A stretch of 30,996 nucleotides of DNA. Origin: JBFWVD01 sp050246915 (GTDB lineage Bacteria > Actinomycetota > Acidimicrobiia > Acidimicrobiales > Ilumatobacteraceae). Below are positions 14,276-21,575 of this stretch, one piece after another (the first letter of the stretch is position 1; each line of letters opens with the position of its first letter). The notes under the pieces were generated by a model that saw only the letters and a list, made by a program, of their open reading frames with translations, did not search any database and was not told the DNA's origin. A program made the position numbers and the translations under genes. The stretch is taken from positions 1-30,996 of the forward strand of contig JBFWVD010000057.1 in assembly GCA_050246915.1 (NCBI GenBank), given 5' to 3'.

Positions 14276-16081
14276 TCAGGCTCCGGCGCACTCGCCGGCA
14301 CCGACCTCGGCCACGTACGGGCCGGTCTCACCGAAGTCGACGTAGAACTCGGGAGCCTCTTCATAGGACGGGAAGTGATCGAGGTCCTTCAGCTCGGCCC
14401 CGATGCCCTTGGCGCCACCAGAGCGATCCATCCACTCGCGGAACGACTCACCGGCCTGGCGCTCCATGCCGAAGCGACGCACCACCCGCACGACCGCCTC
14501 GGGGGCATTGCGAGCAGGGAGGCGCAAGGCCTTGTCTCCGAACTCGATCTTCTCCTGGCCGACGTAGCCGCCGAGCAACAGCTGATAGCCGGGAGCGGAG
14601 CGACCGTTCACGCGACGCTCGGCCCCGAAGAACCCGATGTCGGAGATGTGGTGCTGCCCGCACGAGTTGGTGCAACCGGAGATATTGGTACGAACGCCAC
14701 CGATCTCGGCCAGACCCTCTTCCTCGAGACGCCTGGAGATGGCATCACCCAGACCGCGGCTTTGGGTCACCGCCAGCGCACAGGTGTCAGCGCCGGGGCA
14801 GGTGACGACGTCACGGGACAACTCGGCGCCGGGCTGGTCCATCCCGATGGCCACCAATGCTGCGTACAGCCTGGGCAGCTGCGACTCCGACAACCCACGG
14901 AACACGAAGTTCTGACGGTTGGTGATGCGAACTTCGGCCCCGAGCTCGCGCTGGATCGCCGCGATGCCCCGGAACTGATCGGCGGTCACGTCACCGAGGC
15001 GGCAGAAGGCGAACGCCGACACGGTGCCCTTGGTAACGCCCCGCACGACGTTGGCATCGTCCCAGCGCTGGAACGGATCGCTGCGACGCAGGCGCACCGG
15101 CGTGCCCTGGCCCATCGCCGTGGGCTCCACGTCGGCAGCGACACCAGCGGGCTCGTCGCCGTGCTCGGTCACATACGCGGGCACGCCACCGGGCCAGGTG
15201 GACGAGGCGACCAACAAACGTCGCTCCTTGATGATGCGAGCCTGCAGGACGTCCCATCCCATGGTGTCGACCAACCACTTGAGGCGAGCCCGCAGCTTGT
15301 TGTCACGGTTGCCGTGGTTGTTGAACACCCGCAGGATCGCTTCGATGGTGGCCATCAGGTGCTCGCGAGGAGTGAACTCCTCGAGCGCCAACGCCGGGTG
15401 CGGCGTGGCACCGAGACCGCCGGCCACGAACACCCGGAATCCCGCCTCGACATTGCCATCAGCACCGGTACGGGTCACGGCGATGACGCCAACGTCGTTG
15501 AACATCGCCTGACCGCAGTCGGTCGAGCATCCCGAGAAGTTGATCTTGAACTTGCGGGGCAGCCGCTGACCGACGGGGTGACGCAGGAAGTGGCGATGAG
15601 CCGCCTCGGCCCAGCTCGAGATGTCGAGCAACTCGTACGGGCACGCCCCAGCCAGATGACAGCCCTGCACGTTGCGGACGGTGTCGCCACAGGCCTCACG
15701 ACTGGTCATGCCGACCTTGGCCACATCACGCAGCAGATCGGGCACGCGCTCGAGTTGGATGAAGTGGAACTGGATGTTCTGGCGCGTGGTGAGCTTGCCC
15801 CATCCCCGGCTGTAGGTCTCGGCGATGTGAGCCATCTGCTCGAGTTGGTGGGGCTCGATGGCGCCGTAGGGGGCCTTGATGCGGATCATCTGGTTGTGCC
15901 CGCCCTGGCGCTGTCCATAGATGCCGTTGTTCAAGCGGAACACACGGAACGCGTCCTCTTCGAGATCTCCGGCGAGATAGCGAGCGAGCATCACCTCGAA
16001 CTTGGCGATGTCAGCAGCCTGAGCTGGATCGATCTGCGCTGGATCGATCTGGGCGTTATCGATCTGGGCTGTATCGGTCAT
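14276..16081 (-). CDS. Siroheme [4Fe-4S] nitrite/sulfite reductase
   Basis: The 601-residue protein performs six-electron reduction of nitrite or sulfite, probably with ferredoxin as donor. Two ferredoxin-like half-domains (QMIRIKAPYGAIEPHQLEQM; near 365, DVTADQFRGIAAIQREL) alternate with siroheme-binding halves. The cluster ligands are C428 and C434 (TCPGADTC) with C470 and C474 (ISGCTNSCGQHH). The N-terminal half also carries a full set with the same spacing (C141, C147; C185, C189). The N-terminus has a repeated AQIDx pentapeptide. Nitrite versus sulfite cannot be settled by eye, and no cys or nas neighbours help. The gene is convergent with the xdhC gene and transcribed from its own promoter. 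Confidence 0.9.
   Translation of the reverse strand: MTDTAQIDNAQIDPAQIDPAQAADIAKFEVMLARYLAGDLEEDAFRVFRLNNGIYGQRQGGHNQMIRIKAPYGAIEPHQLEQMAHIAETYSRGWGKLTTRQNIQFHFIQLERVPDLLRDVAKVGMTSREACGDTVRNVQGCHLAGACPYELLDISSWAEAAHRHFLRHPVGQRLPRKFKINFSGCSTDCGQAMFNDVGVIAVTRTGADGNVEAGFRVFVAGGLGATPHPALALEEFTPREHLMATIEAILRVFNNHGNRDNKLRARLKWLVDTMGWDVLQARIIKERRLLVASSTWPGGVPAYVTEHGDEPAGVAADVEPTAMGQGTPVRLRRSDPFQRWDDANVVRGVTKGTVSAFAFCRLGDVTADQFRGIAAIQRELGAEVRITNRQNFVFRGLSESQLPRLYAALVAIGMDQPGAELSRDVVTCPGADTCALAVTQSRGLGDAISRRLEEEGLAEIGGVRTNISGCTNSCGQHHISDIGFFGAERRVNGRSAPGYQLLLGGYVGQEKIEFGDKALRLPARNAPEAVVRVVRRFGMERQAGESFREWMDRSGGAKGIGAELKDLDHFPSYEEAPEFYVDFGETGPYVAEVGAGECAGA
16019..16069 (-). repeat. Coding 15-bp tandem repeat at the nirA 5' end
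   Basis: Codons 5-21 of the reductase are three AQIDN/P pentapeptides plus a partial one, from a 15-base unit of the form GCNCAGATCGATNNN. It keeps the reading frame and precedes the first conserved residues of the protein. Confidence 0.88.
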
Positions 16082-16124
16082 GGAGAAGCCTCACAGTCGT
16101 GGGTCAGGGGCTGCTTCGGGCAGC

Positions 16125-16152
16125 AGACTAACCGAGGTACCCACATTGTCGA
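16125..16152 (-). promoter_or_regulatory. Candidate promoter of the nitrite/sulfite reductase gene
   Basis: On the minus strand, TCGACA (16152-16147) and TAGTCT (16130-16125) are separated by 16 bases, about 45 bases before the start codon. The -35 half overlaps a GTCGAC palindrome (16148-16153), and a second GTCGAC lies at 16173-16178, so a repressor or activator may bind here. Confidence 0.45.
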
Positions 16153-16243
16153 CCATTGTTGTCGGATTTGCGGTCGACGTACAGGCCCAATCACGAGTGA
16201 TCGGCGCCAACCGTCCGTGAACGACCCCTCCGCAACTGCGGCG

Positions 16244-17062
16244 TCAGGCCTCGGCGAGTGGCGACCCGAAGCGCTTGACCTTGCCCCACCTGGCCACGGT
16301 CACGCGCTTCCCGCTCTGGGGTGAGTGCACCACAGCGTCGCCGACCCCGAGGTACATCATCACGTGCCCCGGACGCCACACGATGTCGCCAGGCTGCAAC
16401 TGCGTGGTGTCACGCGCGCCGAGCGTCCGGATCTGTCCCGCAGAGCTGCGGGGGATGTTCACTCCGGCTTGGGCCCAGGCCCAGGAGGTGAAGCCAGAGC
16501 AGTCGAAACCGCCGGGAGACACACCCCGACGCTTGTAGAGCGTTCCGACCTGTGACAGGGCGCTGTACACCGCGGCCATGCGGCGATCATCGGTCTTGGC
16601 CCACACCGCCTCGAGGTCGCTGGCCGAAACTCCGGCATCGGCTGCCACGAGCCGGGCGAGCTCAGCGCGTCGGTCGGCGAACTGAGCGACGATCTGCTGA
16701 TACGGGCTGGGGACCCCTGCAGGGTCGGTGGTGGCGGCGCTGACGAGCACGGCACCCGGCGATGCAGCGGCCAATGGCACCGGGGTCACCTCCAGCTGCG
16801 CCTCGACGGCCAACAGCGCTCCGGCAGCCTCGGAGACCGGCGTGGACACAACCGCTGCGGCCCGAGCCGAGGCGGGGTCCACACCGATGGCGGTGAGCGA
16901 TCCGAACGAGACGATCAGGGCTGTGGCCCCCATTGCCATCGATCGGCGAACATTTCGTGTTTGGCTCCCGACGCCTCCGGGTACCACCGAGGCGGAAGAT
17001 CCGGGACGAACGAGATCGGTCGACCACGTCATTCGGCGCGGCCCTGGGTTGGAGTTGCTCAA
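16244..17062 (-). CDS. Secreted NlpC/P60-family peptidoglycan hydrolase
   Basis: The 272-residue product has an N-terminal signal segment (about 37-70: RNVRRSMAMG..., hydrophobic core, then ASARAAA), a helical Ala-rich linker, and a C-terminal NlpC/P60 cysteine peptidase domain with catalytic Cys188 (FDCSGFTSWAW), His233 (GHVMMYLG) and a third polar residue near His246 (VVHSPQSG). Such enzymes cleave stem peptides of the cell wall. A TTG at 17062 is chosen over the ATG at 17032 because a perfect AAGGAG (17075-17070) precedes it by 7 bases. The gene is divergent from mocA, and the leader upstream is up to about 210 bases long. Confidence 0.88.
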   Translation of the reverse strand: MSNSNPGPRRMTWSTDLVRPGSSASVVPGGVGSQTRNVRRSMAMGATALIVSFGSLTAIGVDPASARAAAVVSTPVSEAAGALLAVEAQLEVTPVPLAAASPGAVLVSAATTDPAGVPSPYQQIVAQFADRRAELARLVAADAGVSASDLEAVWAKTDDRRMAAVYSALSQVGTLYKRRGVSPGGFDCSGFTSWAWAQAGVNIPRSSAGQIRTLGARDTTQLQPGDIVWRPGHVMMYLGVGDAVVHSPQSGKRVTVARWGKVKRFGSPLAEA

Positions 17063-17274
17063 CTGTGTGCTCCTTGCGTCGGGGGCTCTTGCGAACCACC
17101 GACATGGGGTCTCGGAACCAGAGGTTCCGGGCCGCTCCGACCTGTACGCACCGAGCCGGAGAAGCTGCGTCTGTGTTGCGAACAGGTGACGGTCTAATCC
17201 CCCATCGGCCCCCCGGACCAGCGCCAACAGCGACGTCGGGCACACACGGGTCGCGAATGGTTGACTGGCTTCCG

Positions 17275-17853
17275 ATGAGCGTCGCGTTCGTGCTATTGGC
17301 CGCCGGGGAGGGCTCCCGCTGGGACGGCCCGGGGCACAAACTGATGGCGCGCGTCGGAACCTCGACAGTGATCGACCTCGCGCTGAGCCATGCAGCACAA
17401 GGGTTTCCGGACGAACTGATCGTCGTACAGGGAGCTGTCGACCTCACAGAAGCCGTCGCGGGGCGCGCCACGATCCTCGTCAACGACGTCTGGTCACAGG
17501 GTCAGGGAAGCTCCCTGGAGCTGGCAATAGGGCATTGTCGTGACATGTGTCACAAAAGCCTGGTCATCGGCCTCGGAGACCAACCTTGGCTCGATCCGAG
17601 GGCGTGGCGCGCCATAGCCACATCGGGCACCCGGCCGATGGCGGTGGCCCTGTACGGCGACCGTCGCGGCCATCCGATCCGCCTCGATGCCGAGGTGTGG
17701 CCGCTGCTCGATCTGACCGCTGACGAAGGGGCCCGAGCGTTGCTCCATGATCGACCGGAGCTCGTCGAGGCAGTACCGTGCCCGGGCAATCCGGCCGACA
17801 TCGACACGATGGGAGACCTCCACAGATGGAGCTCGTCAACGAATTCACCGTGA
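17275..17853 (+). CDS. mocA: Molybdenum cofactor cytidylyltransferase-like protein (MocA/MobA family)
   Basis: The 192-residue nucleotidyltransferase should join CMP (MocA) to molybdopterin to make the MCD cofactor used by CoxL-type enzymes. The N-terminal LLAAGEGSRW motif (7-16) with K22, and the metal-binding GDQPW (101-105) in place of MobA-type GDxP, support the MocA side of the family. The C-terminal half has GHPIRLDAEVWPLLDLTADEGARALL. An ATG at 17257 is an alternative start; neither start has a strong Shine-Dalgarno. The last 28 bases overlap coxG in another frame, which couples the two genes and links cofactor synthesis to the CO-dehydrogenase-like system. Confidence 0.85.
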   Translation: MSVAFVLLAAGEGSRWDGPGHKLMARVGTSTVIDLALSHAAQGFPDELIVVQGAVDLTEAVAGRATILVNDVWSQGQGSSLELAIGHCRDMCHKSLVIGLGDQPWLDPRAWRAIATSGTRPMAVALYGDRRGHPIRLDAEVWPLLDLTADEGARALLHDRPELVEAVPCPGNPADIDTMGDLHRWSSSTNSP

Positions 17854-18566
17854 AGGCACCGATCGGTGAGGCCTGGGCAGTCCTCACCGACCTCGAGCGC
17901 ATCGCACCCTGCCTTCCCGGTGCCCAGCTCACCGAAGTCGAAGGCGACGTCTATCGAGGCTTCGTGAAGATCAAGGTGGGGCCCATCACCGCCCAGTTCA
18001 AGGGTCAGGCCACGTTCGTCGAGAAGGACGAGGTCAACCACAAGGGCACCATCAAGGCCGACGGCCGTGACACCGGAGGCAAAGGAAACGCGGCAGCGTT
18101 CATCCATGCCCAGCTCACGGCGGTGGATGCCGAGAACACCAAGTGCGCCATCACCACCGATCTGACGATCACCGGCAAGGTTGCCCAGTTCGGTCGCGGC
18201 GCCTTGGCCGATGTGAGCGGCAAGCTCATCGACCAATTCGCCGTGAACCTCGAGACGATGGTCCTGGCTGGTGACAAGCCGGCCGAGACCGCACCCGAAG
18301 CGTCCACCGCCAACGCCCCTGCGACGGCGTTCGACGCGCCCGCCCCCGGCACCGCGACGAGCGCGCCCGCCGCCGGTGCCGCAGCGAGTGCCCCTCCCGG
18401 ACCGAGCAGCGAGGCCCCCAAGGTCCGCAAGATCGAGCAGCGCGACGTCGCTCCGGTGGATCTCCTCGAGACCGCTGGCGCACCGCTGGTGAAGCGGCTC
18501 GCCCCCGTCGCCTTGGTGGCGTTGGTCCTCTTCTTCTTCCTGCGGCGCCGACGCCATCGCAGCTGA
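17826..18566 (+). CDS. coxG: CoxG-type SRPBCC protein with C-terminal membrane anchor
   Basis: The 246-residue protein has an N-terminal SRPBCC domain of the CoxG family (about 1-145: MELVNEFTVKAPIGEAWAVL, IAPCLPGAQLTEVEGD, GPITAQFKGQATF, GKVAQFGRGALADVSGKLIDQFAVNLE), an Ala/Pro/Thr-rich linker (about 150-205) and a C-terminal hydrophobic segment (LAPVALVALVLFFFL) followed by a positive RRRRHR tail. CoxG in Afipia (Oligotropha) anchors CO dehydrogenase to the membrane, and this layout fits such a role. It overlaps the mocA end by 28 bases and precedes DUF501 by 10 bases. Confidence 0.92.
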   Translation: MELVNEFTVKAPIGEAWAVLTDLERIAPCLPGAQLTEVEGDVYRGFVKIKVGPITAQFKGQATFVEKDEVNHKGTIKADGRDTGGKGNAAAFIHAQLTAVDAENTKCAITTDLTITGKVAQFGRGALADVSGKLIDQFAVNLETMVLAGDKPAETAPEASTANAPATAFDAPAPGTATSAPAAGAAASAPPGPSSEAPKVRKIEQRDVAPVDLLETAGAPLVKRLAPVALVALVLFFFLRRRRHRS

Positions 18567-18576
18567 GACCCAGCGG

Positions 18577-19137
18577 GTGCGGACCGTGGCGACCGATCGA
18601 CGCATCGACGACGTCGAGCGTGTCACCGAACTGCTCGGTCGTCGTCCTCGCGGACGCTTCGAGGTGGTGGTGCGAACGCCCGCCGGCGACCCGATCGTCA
18701 TCCGCAACGAACCGCTCTTCGACGACGGCACCCCTATGCCTACGCGCTACTGGCTGGTCGGCAAGCGAGAGAACGAACTGGTCGGGCGTCTCGAGTCGCG
18801 CGGCGGGGTGAACGCTGTCGAGGCCGAGCTGGGCCTGGACGTGATCGCCGAGGCCCATGAGCGCTATCGGCGCGAGCGCGACGCCGCCCTCACTGACGCC
18901 CGCGACCTCCACGGCGAAGCAATTCCAATTGACGCTCCGCGTCCGTCAGGTGGTGTGGGTGGTACCCGGGTGGGGGTCAAGTGCCTCCACGCCCACTACG
19001 CCTGGTTCCTGGCCGGGGGCGACGATCCCGTGGGTCGCTGGGTCCACGAGCGCCTCATCAGCGACGGTGACGTGCCAGATGAAGTGCCAAACGATCTGCC
19101 GAATGATGTGCCGGTCGAGCACCGGAGCACGACATGA
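18577..19137 (+). CDS. DUF501-family protein
   Basis: The 186-residue protein matches DUF501, a family that in actinobacteria stands between ftsB and ppx. It has RIDDVERVTELLGRRPRGRFEVVVRTPAGDPIVIRNEPLFDDGTPMPTRYWLVG, SRGGVNAVEAELG and GVKCLHAHYAWFLAGGDDPVGRWVHERL, with conserved Cys, His and Trp residues suggesting a metal or active site. Its function is not known. The C-terminus ends in four tetrapeptide units (VPDE, VPND, LPND, VPVE). GTG 18577 is used; GTG 18586 is possible. The stop overlaps the ppx start (ATGA). Confidence 0.87.
   Translation: MRTVATDRRIDDVERVTELLGRRPRGRFEVVVRTPAGDPIVIRNEPLFDDGTPMPTRYWLVGKRENELVGRLESRGGVNAVEAELGLDVIAEAHERYRRERDAALTDARDLHGEAIPIDAPRPSGGVGGTRVGVKCLHAHYAWFLAGGDDPVGRWVHERLISDGDVPDEVPNDLPNDVPVEHRSTT
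19072..19119 (+). repeat. Coding 12-bp tandem repeat at the DUF501 C-terminus
   Basis: Four 12-base units (type GTGCCAAACGAT) encode VPDE, VPND, LPND and VPVE just before the gene end. The frame is kept, and the repeat lies after the last conserved part of the protein. Confidence 0.85.
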
Positions 19138-20096
19138 GCCCGGCGACGCGCTCGGTGGCCGCTGTCGACATCGGCACCAACTCCACTCGATTGCTTGTCT
19201 GCGATGTCCACGGCAACGAGCTCGAGCGGCGCACCATCATCACGCGCCTCGGCCAAGGTGTCGATGCCGAGCGACGCCTCCACGCGGAGGCGATCGATCG
19301 CACCTGTGATGCGCTGCGCGAGTTCGCCAACATCTGGACGGCGCACGGCGTCGACCCGACGACGTCGGTACGCATCATCGCCACCTCGGCCTCGCGCGAC
19401 GCATCGAACAGGGAGCAGTTCTTCGATCGGGCCGAGGAGGCATGCGGAGTCCGACCCGAGCTGGTGAGCGGCGACGCCGAGGCGGCCCTGGCCTTCGTCG
19501 GCGCGACCGTCGGCCTGCATCCCCACGATGGGCCGTTCCTGGTCGTCGACATCGGTGGTGGCTCCACCGAGTTCATCCTCGGATCGCTCGATCCCGACAC
19601 CCGCGCTCCGAGCATCACCGGTTCGATCTCCATCGACATGGGTTCGGTACGGCTCACCGAGCGGGAGCTGCACGGCGACCCGCCGCGGGCCGAGGAGTTG
19701 TCCAACGCCATCGGCTTCGTCGCCGATCATCTCGAGGACGTGGAACGAGCGATCAGCGACATCAGAGCGCACCGGACCCTGATCGGCGTGGCCGGGACCA
19801 TCACCACGGTGGCCGCAGTCGAGCTGGGACTGGCGGTCTACGACCGCTCGGCCGTGCATCGTTTCCGACTGTCGCGCGCCGCGGCCGAAGACGTGTTCCG
19901 CACGTTGGCCACCGAGTCGTTGGCCGATCGGCTGCACAACCCGGGCCTGCCCGCAGCACGGGCTGACATCATCGTCGGCGGATGTTGCATCCTTGTGGGA
20001 ATCATGCGCTGGCTGAAGGCTGACTCCCTGCTCGTCTCGGAGACCGATCTGCTCGATGCTCTGGCGCGCTCACTCTCGGACGGACTGCAAAGCTGA
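19134..20096 (+). CDS. ppx: Ppx/GppA-family exopolyphosphatase
   Basis: The 320-residue actin-fold phosphatase acts on polyphosphate or pppGpp. It has the phosphate-1 loop DIGTNSTRLLV (near 9-19), the RIIATSASRDASNREQFF segment, VSGDAEAALAFVG, the second phosphate loop FLVVDIGGGSTEFILG, and VAGTITTVAAVELGL. It is the short, two-domain form without the HD and C-terminal domains, as in mycobacterial Ppx1/2. The start overlaps the DUF501 stop by one codon (ATGA). DUF501-ppx is the usual continuation of eno-ftsB. An acetyltransferase gene starts 2 bases after the stop. Confidence 0.93.
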   Translation: MSPATRSVAAVDIGTNSTRLLVCDVHGNELERRTIITRLGQGVDAERRLHAEAIDRTCDALREFANIWTAHGVDPTTSVRIIATSASRDASNREQFFDRAEEACGVRPELVSGDAEAALAFVGATVGLHPHDGPFLVVDIGGGSTEFILGSLDPDTRAPSITGSISIDMGSVRLTERELHGDPPRAEELSNAIGFVADHLEDVERAISDIRAHRTLIGVAGTITTVAAVELGLAVYDRSAVHRFRLSRAAAEDVFRTLATESLADRLHNPGLPAARADIIVGGCCILVGIMRWLKADSLLVSETDLLDALARSLSDGLQS

Positions 20097-20098
20097 CC

Positions 20099-20722
20099 AT
20101 GCATGAACGGGCGACACACCCCTCTGGCACCAACGTGATCCGGCTCTTCGGGAGTCGCATCATGCTCCGACCGCTCGTGGCCGCCGACTATCCGGCGTGG
20201 GCGGAGGTGCGCTTACGGTGCGAGACGTGGCTCACCACCTGGGAGCCCAAGCGCATCGTCGGCCAGCCCGACCCGGTGCGAGATCGCGACGCGTTCGTGC
20301 TGCGCTGCAACGCCCGCGATCGCGAGCGGCTGCTCGGTGCCGGATACGGATTCGGCATCTTCGTCGACGGCCAGTTCGCCGGAGAGATCAACGTGAACTC
20401 GGTACACCGCGGCCCGTTCCAGAACGCGTACGTGGGCTATTGGATCGATCAGGCCCGTGCCGGCAACGCCTACATGAGCGAAGCGAACGTCATCGTGTTC
20501 AAGTACGCGTTCGAGGAACTGCACCTGCACCGATTGCAGATCTCGATCGTGCCGCGCAACCGCAACTCGCGCCGGGTCATGGAAAAGCTGAACATCCGTG
20601 AAGAGGGCATTGCCCAGCGCTATCTGGAGATCAACGGCACGTGGGAGGACCACGTGCGCTACGCCATCACCTCAGAGGAATGGGATCGCCGCCGCGACGA
20701 GTTCCACCGCGATTGGCTCTGA
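20099..20722 (+). CDS. GNAT acetyltransferase, RimJ/RimL-like
   Basis: The 207-residue protein has the GNAT fold of ribosomal-protein alanine acetyltransferases. An N-terminal ligand arm IMLRPLVAADYPAWAEVRLRCETWLTTWEP precedes GYGFGIFVDGQFAGEINVNSVHRGPFQNAYVGYWIDQARAGNAYMSEAN, where acetyl-CoA is bound. The C-terminal half RLQISIVPRNRNSRRVMEKLNIREEGIAQRYLEINGTWEDHVRYAITSEEW is typical for RimJ. ATG 20099 is close to the ppx stop; ATG 20162 would shorten the N-terminus by 21 residues. The protein substrate is unknown. Confidence 0.88.
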   Translation: MHERATHPSGTNVIRLFGSRIMLRPLVAADYPAWAEVRLRCETWLTTWEPKRIVGQPDPVRDRDAFVLRCNARDRERLLGAGYGFGIFVDGQFAGEINVNSVHRGPFQNAYVGYWIDQARAGNAYMSEANVIVFKYAFEELHLHRLQISIVPRNRNSRRVMEKLNIREEGIAQRYLEINGTWEDHVRYAITSEEWDRRRDEFHRDWL

Positions 20723-20739
20723 GGGACTGGCCCTGACGC

Positions 20740-21492
20740 CTACTTGCCCTTGATCTTGTTGGCCATGGCCGCCAGGCGCTCGGTGAAGAACGGCTGACGG
20801 GTGCTCCACACCTGGGTGCCGAGCTCACGCTTCACCGCAGCCTTGTGCGTGTCGATGTCGGCCATGTCCATGATGGTCTTCTTGGTCTCGATCACCAGTT
20901 CGCGAGGGGCACTGCCCGCCTTGGCGGCCATGGCGTGTGCTGCCTCGAGCAGCTGATCGTCGGGCACGCACTTGTAGGCCAGGCCGATGCGCTCGGCCTC
21001 GCGACCGTCGATGACCTGACCGAACACGACCGTGGCCATGGTGGCCTGTGGGCCCATGATGCGACGCGACATCCAGGTGTGGCCGCCCCCGGGATGGATG
21101 CCCAGCTGCAAGAACCGCGTGTCGAACTTGGCGCGCTCGGCGGCGATGCGCAGATCACAGCCCAGGGCCATGTTCATCCCCGCTCCGACGGCCGCGCCGT
21201 TGACCGCGGCGATGGTGGGCAGCGGGCTACGGGCGATCTTCAAGAATCCCTCGTAGATGTGACCGAGCGACTCCTCGGTGGCTTCGGCCAGGTTGCCGAG
21301 GTTGGCACCAGCACAAAATGCCGGGGCCGCGCCGGTGACGATGAGGGCGCACACCGACGTGTCGGCCTCTGCAGCATCGACTGCGGCGACGATGTCGGCC
21401 ACCATCGGAGCAGTCAGCGTGTTGCGTTCGGCCGGGTTGTTCAAGGTGAGCAGAGCCACACCTTCGGAGATGCTCAGTTCCACGAGTGCCAT
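20740..21492 (-). CDS. Enoyl-CoA hydratase/isomerase-family protein lacking both catalytic Glu
   Basis: The 250-residue crotonase-fold protein has the oxyanion-hole motifs APAFCAGANLGNL (about 65-75) and NGAAVGAGMNMALGCDLRIA. The two glutamates of true enoyl-CoA hydratases are missing: the GG(x)xEL position reads GAGMNMA, and the second motif reads FLQLGIHPGGGHTWM. It is therefore more probably an isomerase, dehalogenase, thioesterase or similar crotonase-family enzyme than a hydratase. The ATG at 21492 is well supported by MALVELSISEGVALLTLNNPAERN. It is convergent with the acetyltransferase gene and divergent from the EamA transporter gene. Confidence 0.87.
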   Translation of the reverse strand: MALVELSISEGVALLTLNNPAERNTLTAPMVADIVAAVDAAEADTSVCALIVTGAAPAFCAGANLGNLAEATEESLGHIYEGFLKIARSPLPTIAAVNGAAVGAGMNMALGCDLRIAAERAKFDTRFLQLGIHPGGGHTWMSRRIMGPQATMATVVFGQVIDGREAERIGLAYKCVPDDQLLEAAHAMAAKAGSAPRELVIETKKTIMDMADIDTHKAAVKRELGTQVWSTRQPFFTERLAAMANKIKGK

Positions 21493-21575
21493 GGATGGCA
21501 GTCTCCCATGTGACAAACGCGGACCGCAGATCCAGCCGTCGCGGATCTGGGGAGGTCCGCTACCGTGCCCGCACC

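Noticed and set aside
14231..16324. A 697-codon open frame on the plus strand opposite the nitrite/sulfite reductase gene
   Set aside because: It is the codon-bias shadow of the real gene; the product has no recognisable domain and is rich in His, Gln and Val patterns typical of antisense high-GC frames.
17063..17250. A possible cyclic-di-AMP (ydaO-type) riboswitch in the leader of the NlpC/P60 gene
   Set aside because: Such switches often precede cell-wall hydrolase genes in actinobacteria, so I looked; the conserved GGGGGAACC, GGGGUGAAUC and GUCAGCUAACC-type segments are not there. Only a small GGAACC-TCT-GGTTCC hairpin is seen. A covariance-model search (Rfam RF00379) would settle it.
16933..17274. 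An upstream extension of the mocA reading frame by 114 codons
   Set aside because: The added residues are Arg/Pro/His-rich and overlap the NlpC/P60 gene; the nucleotide-binding motif needs to be close to the N-terminus.
1281..18576. A mobile genomic island with integrase or IS elements
   Set aside because: No transposase, integrase, tRNA end or flanking direct repeat was found, so I describe the block only as an interruption of synteny.
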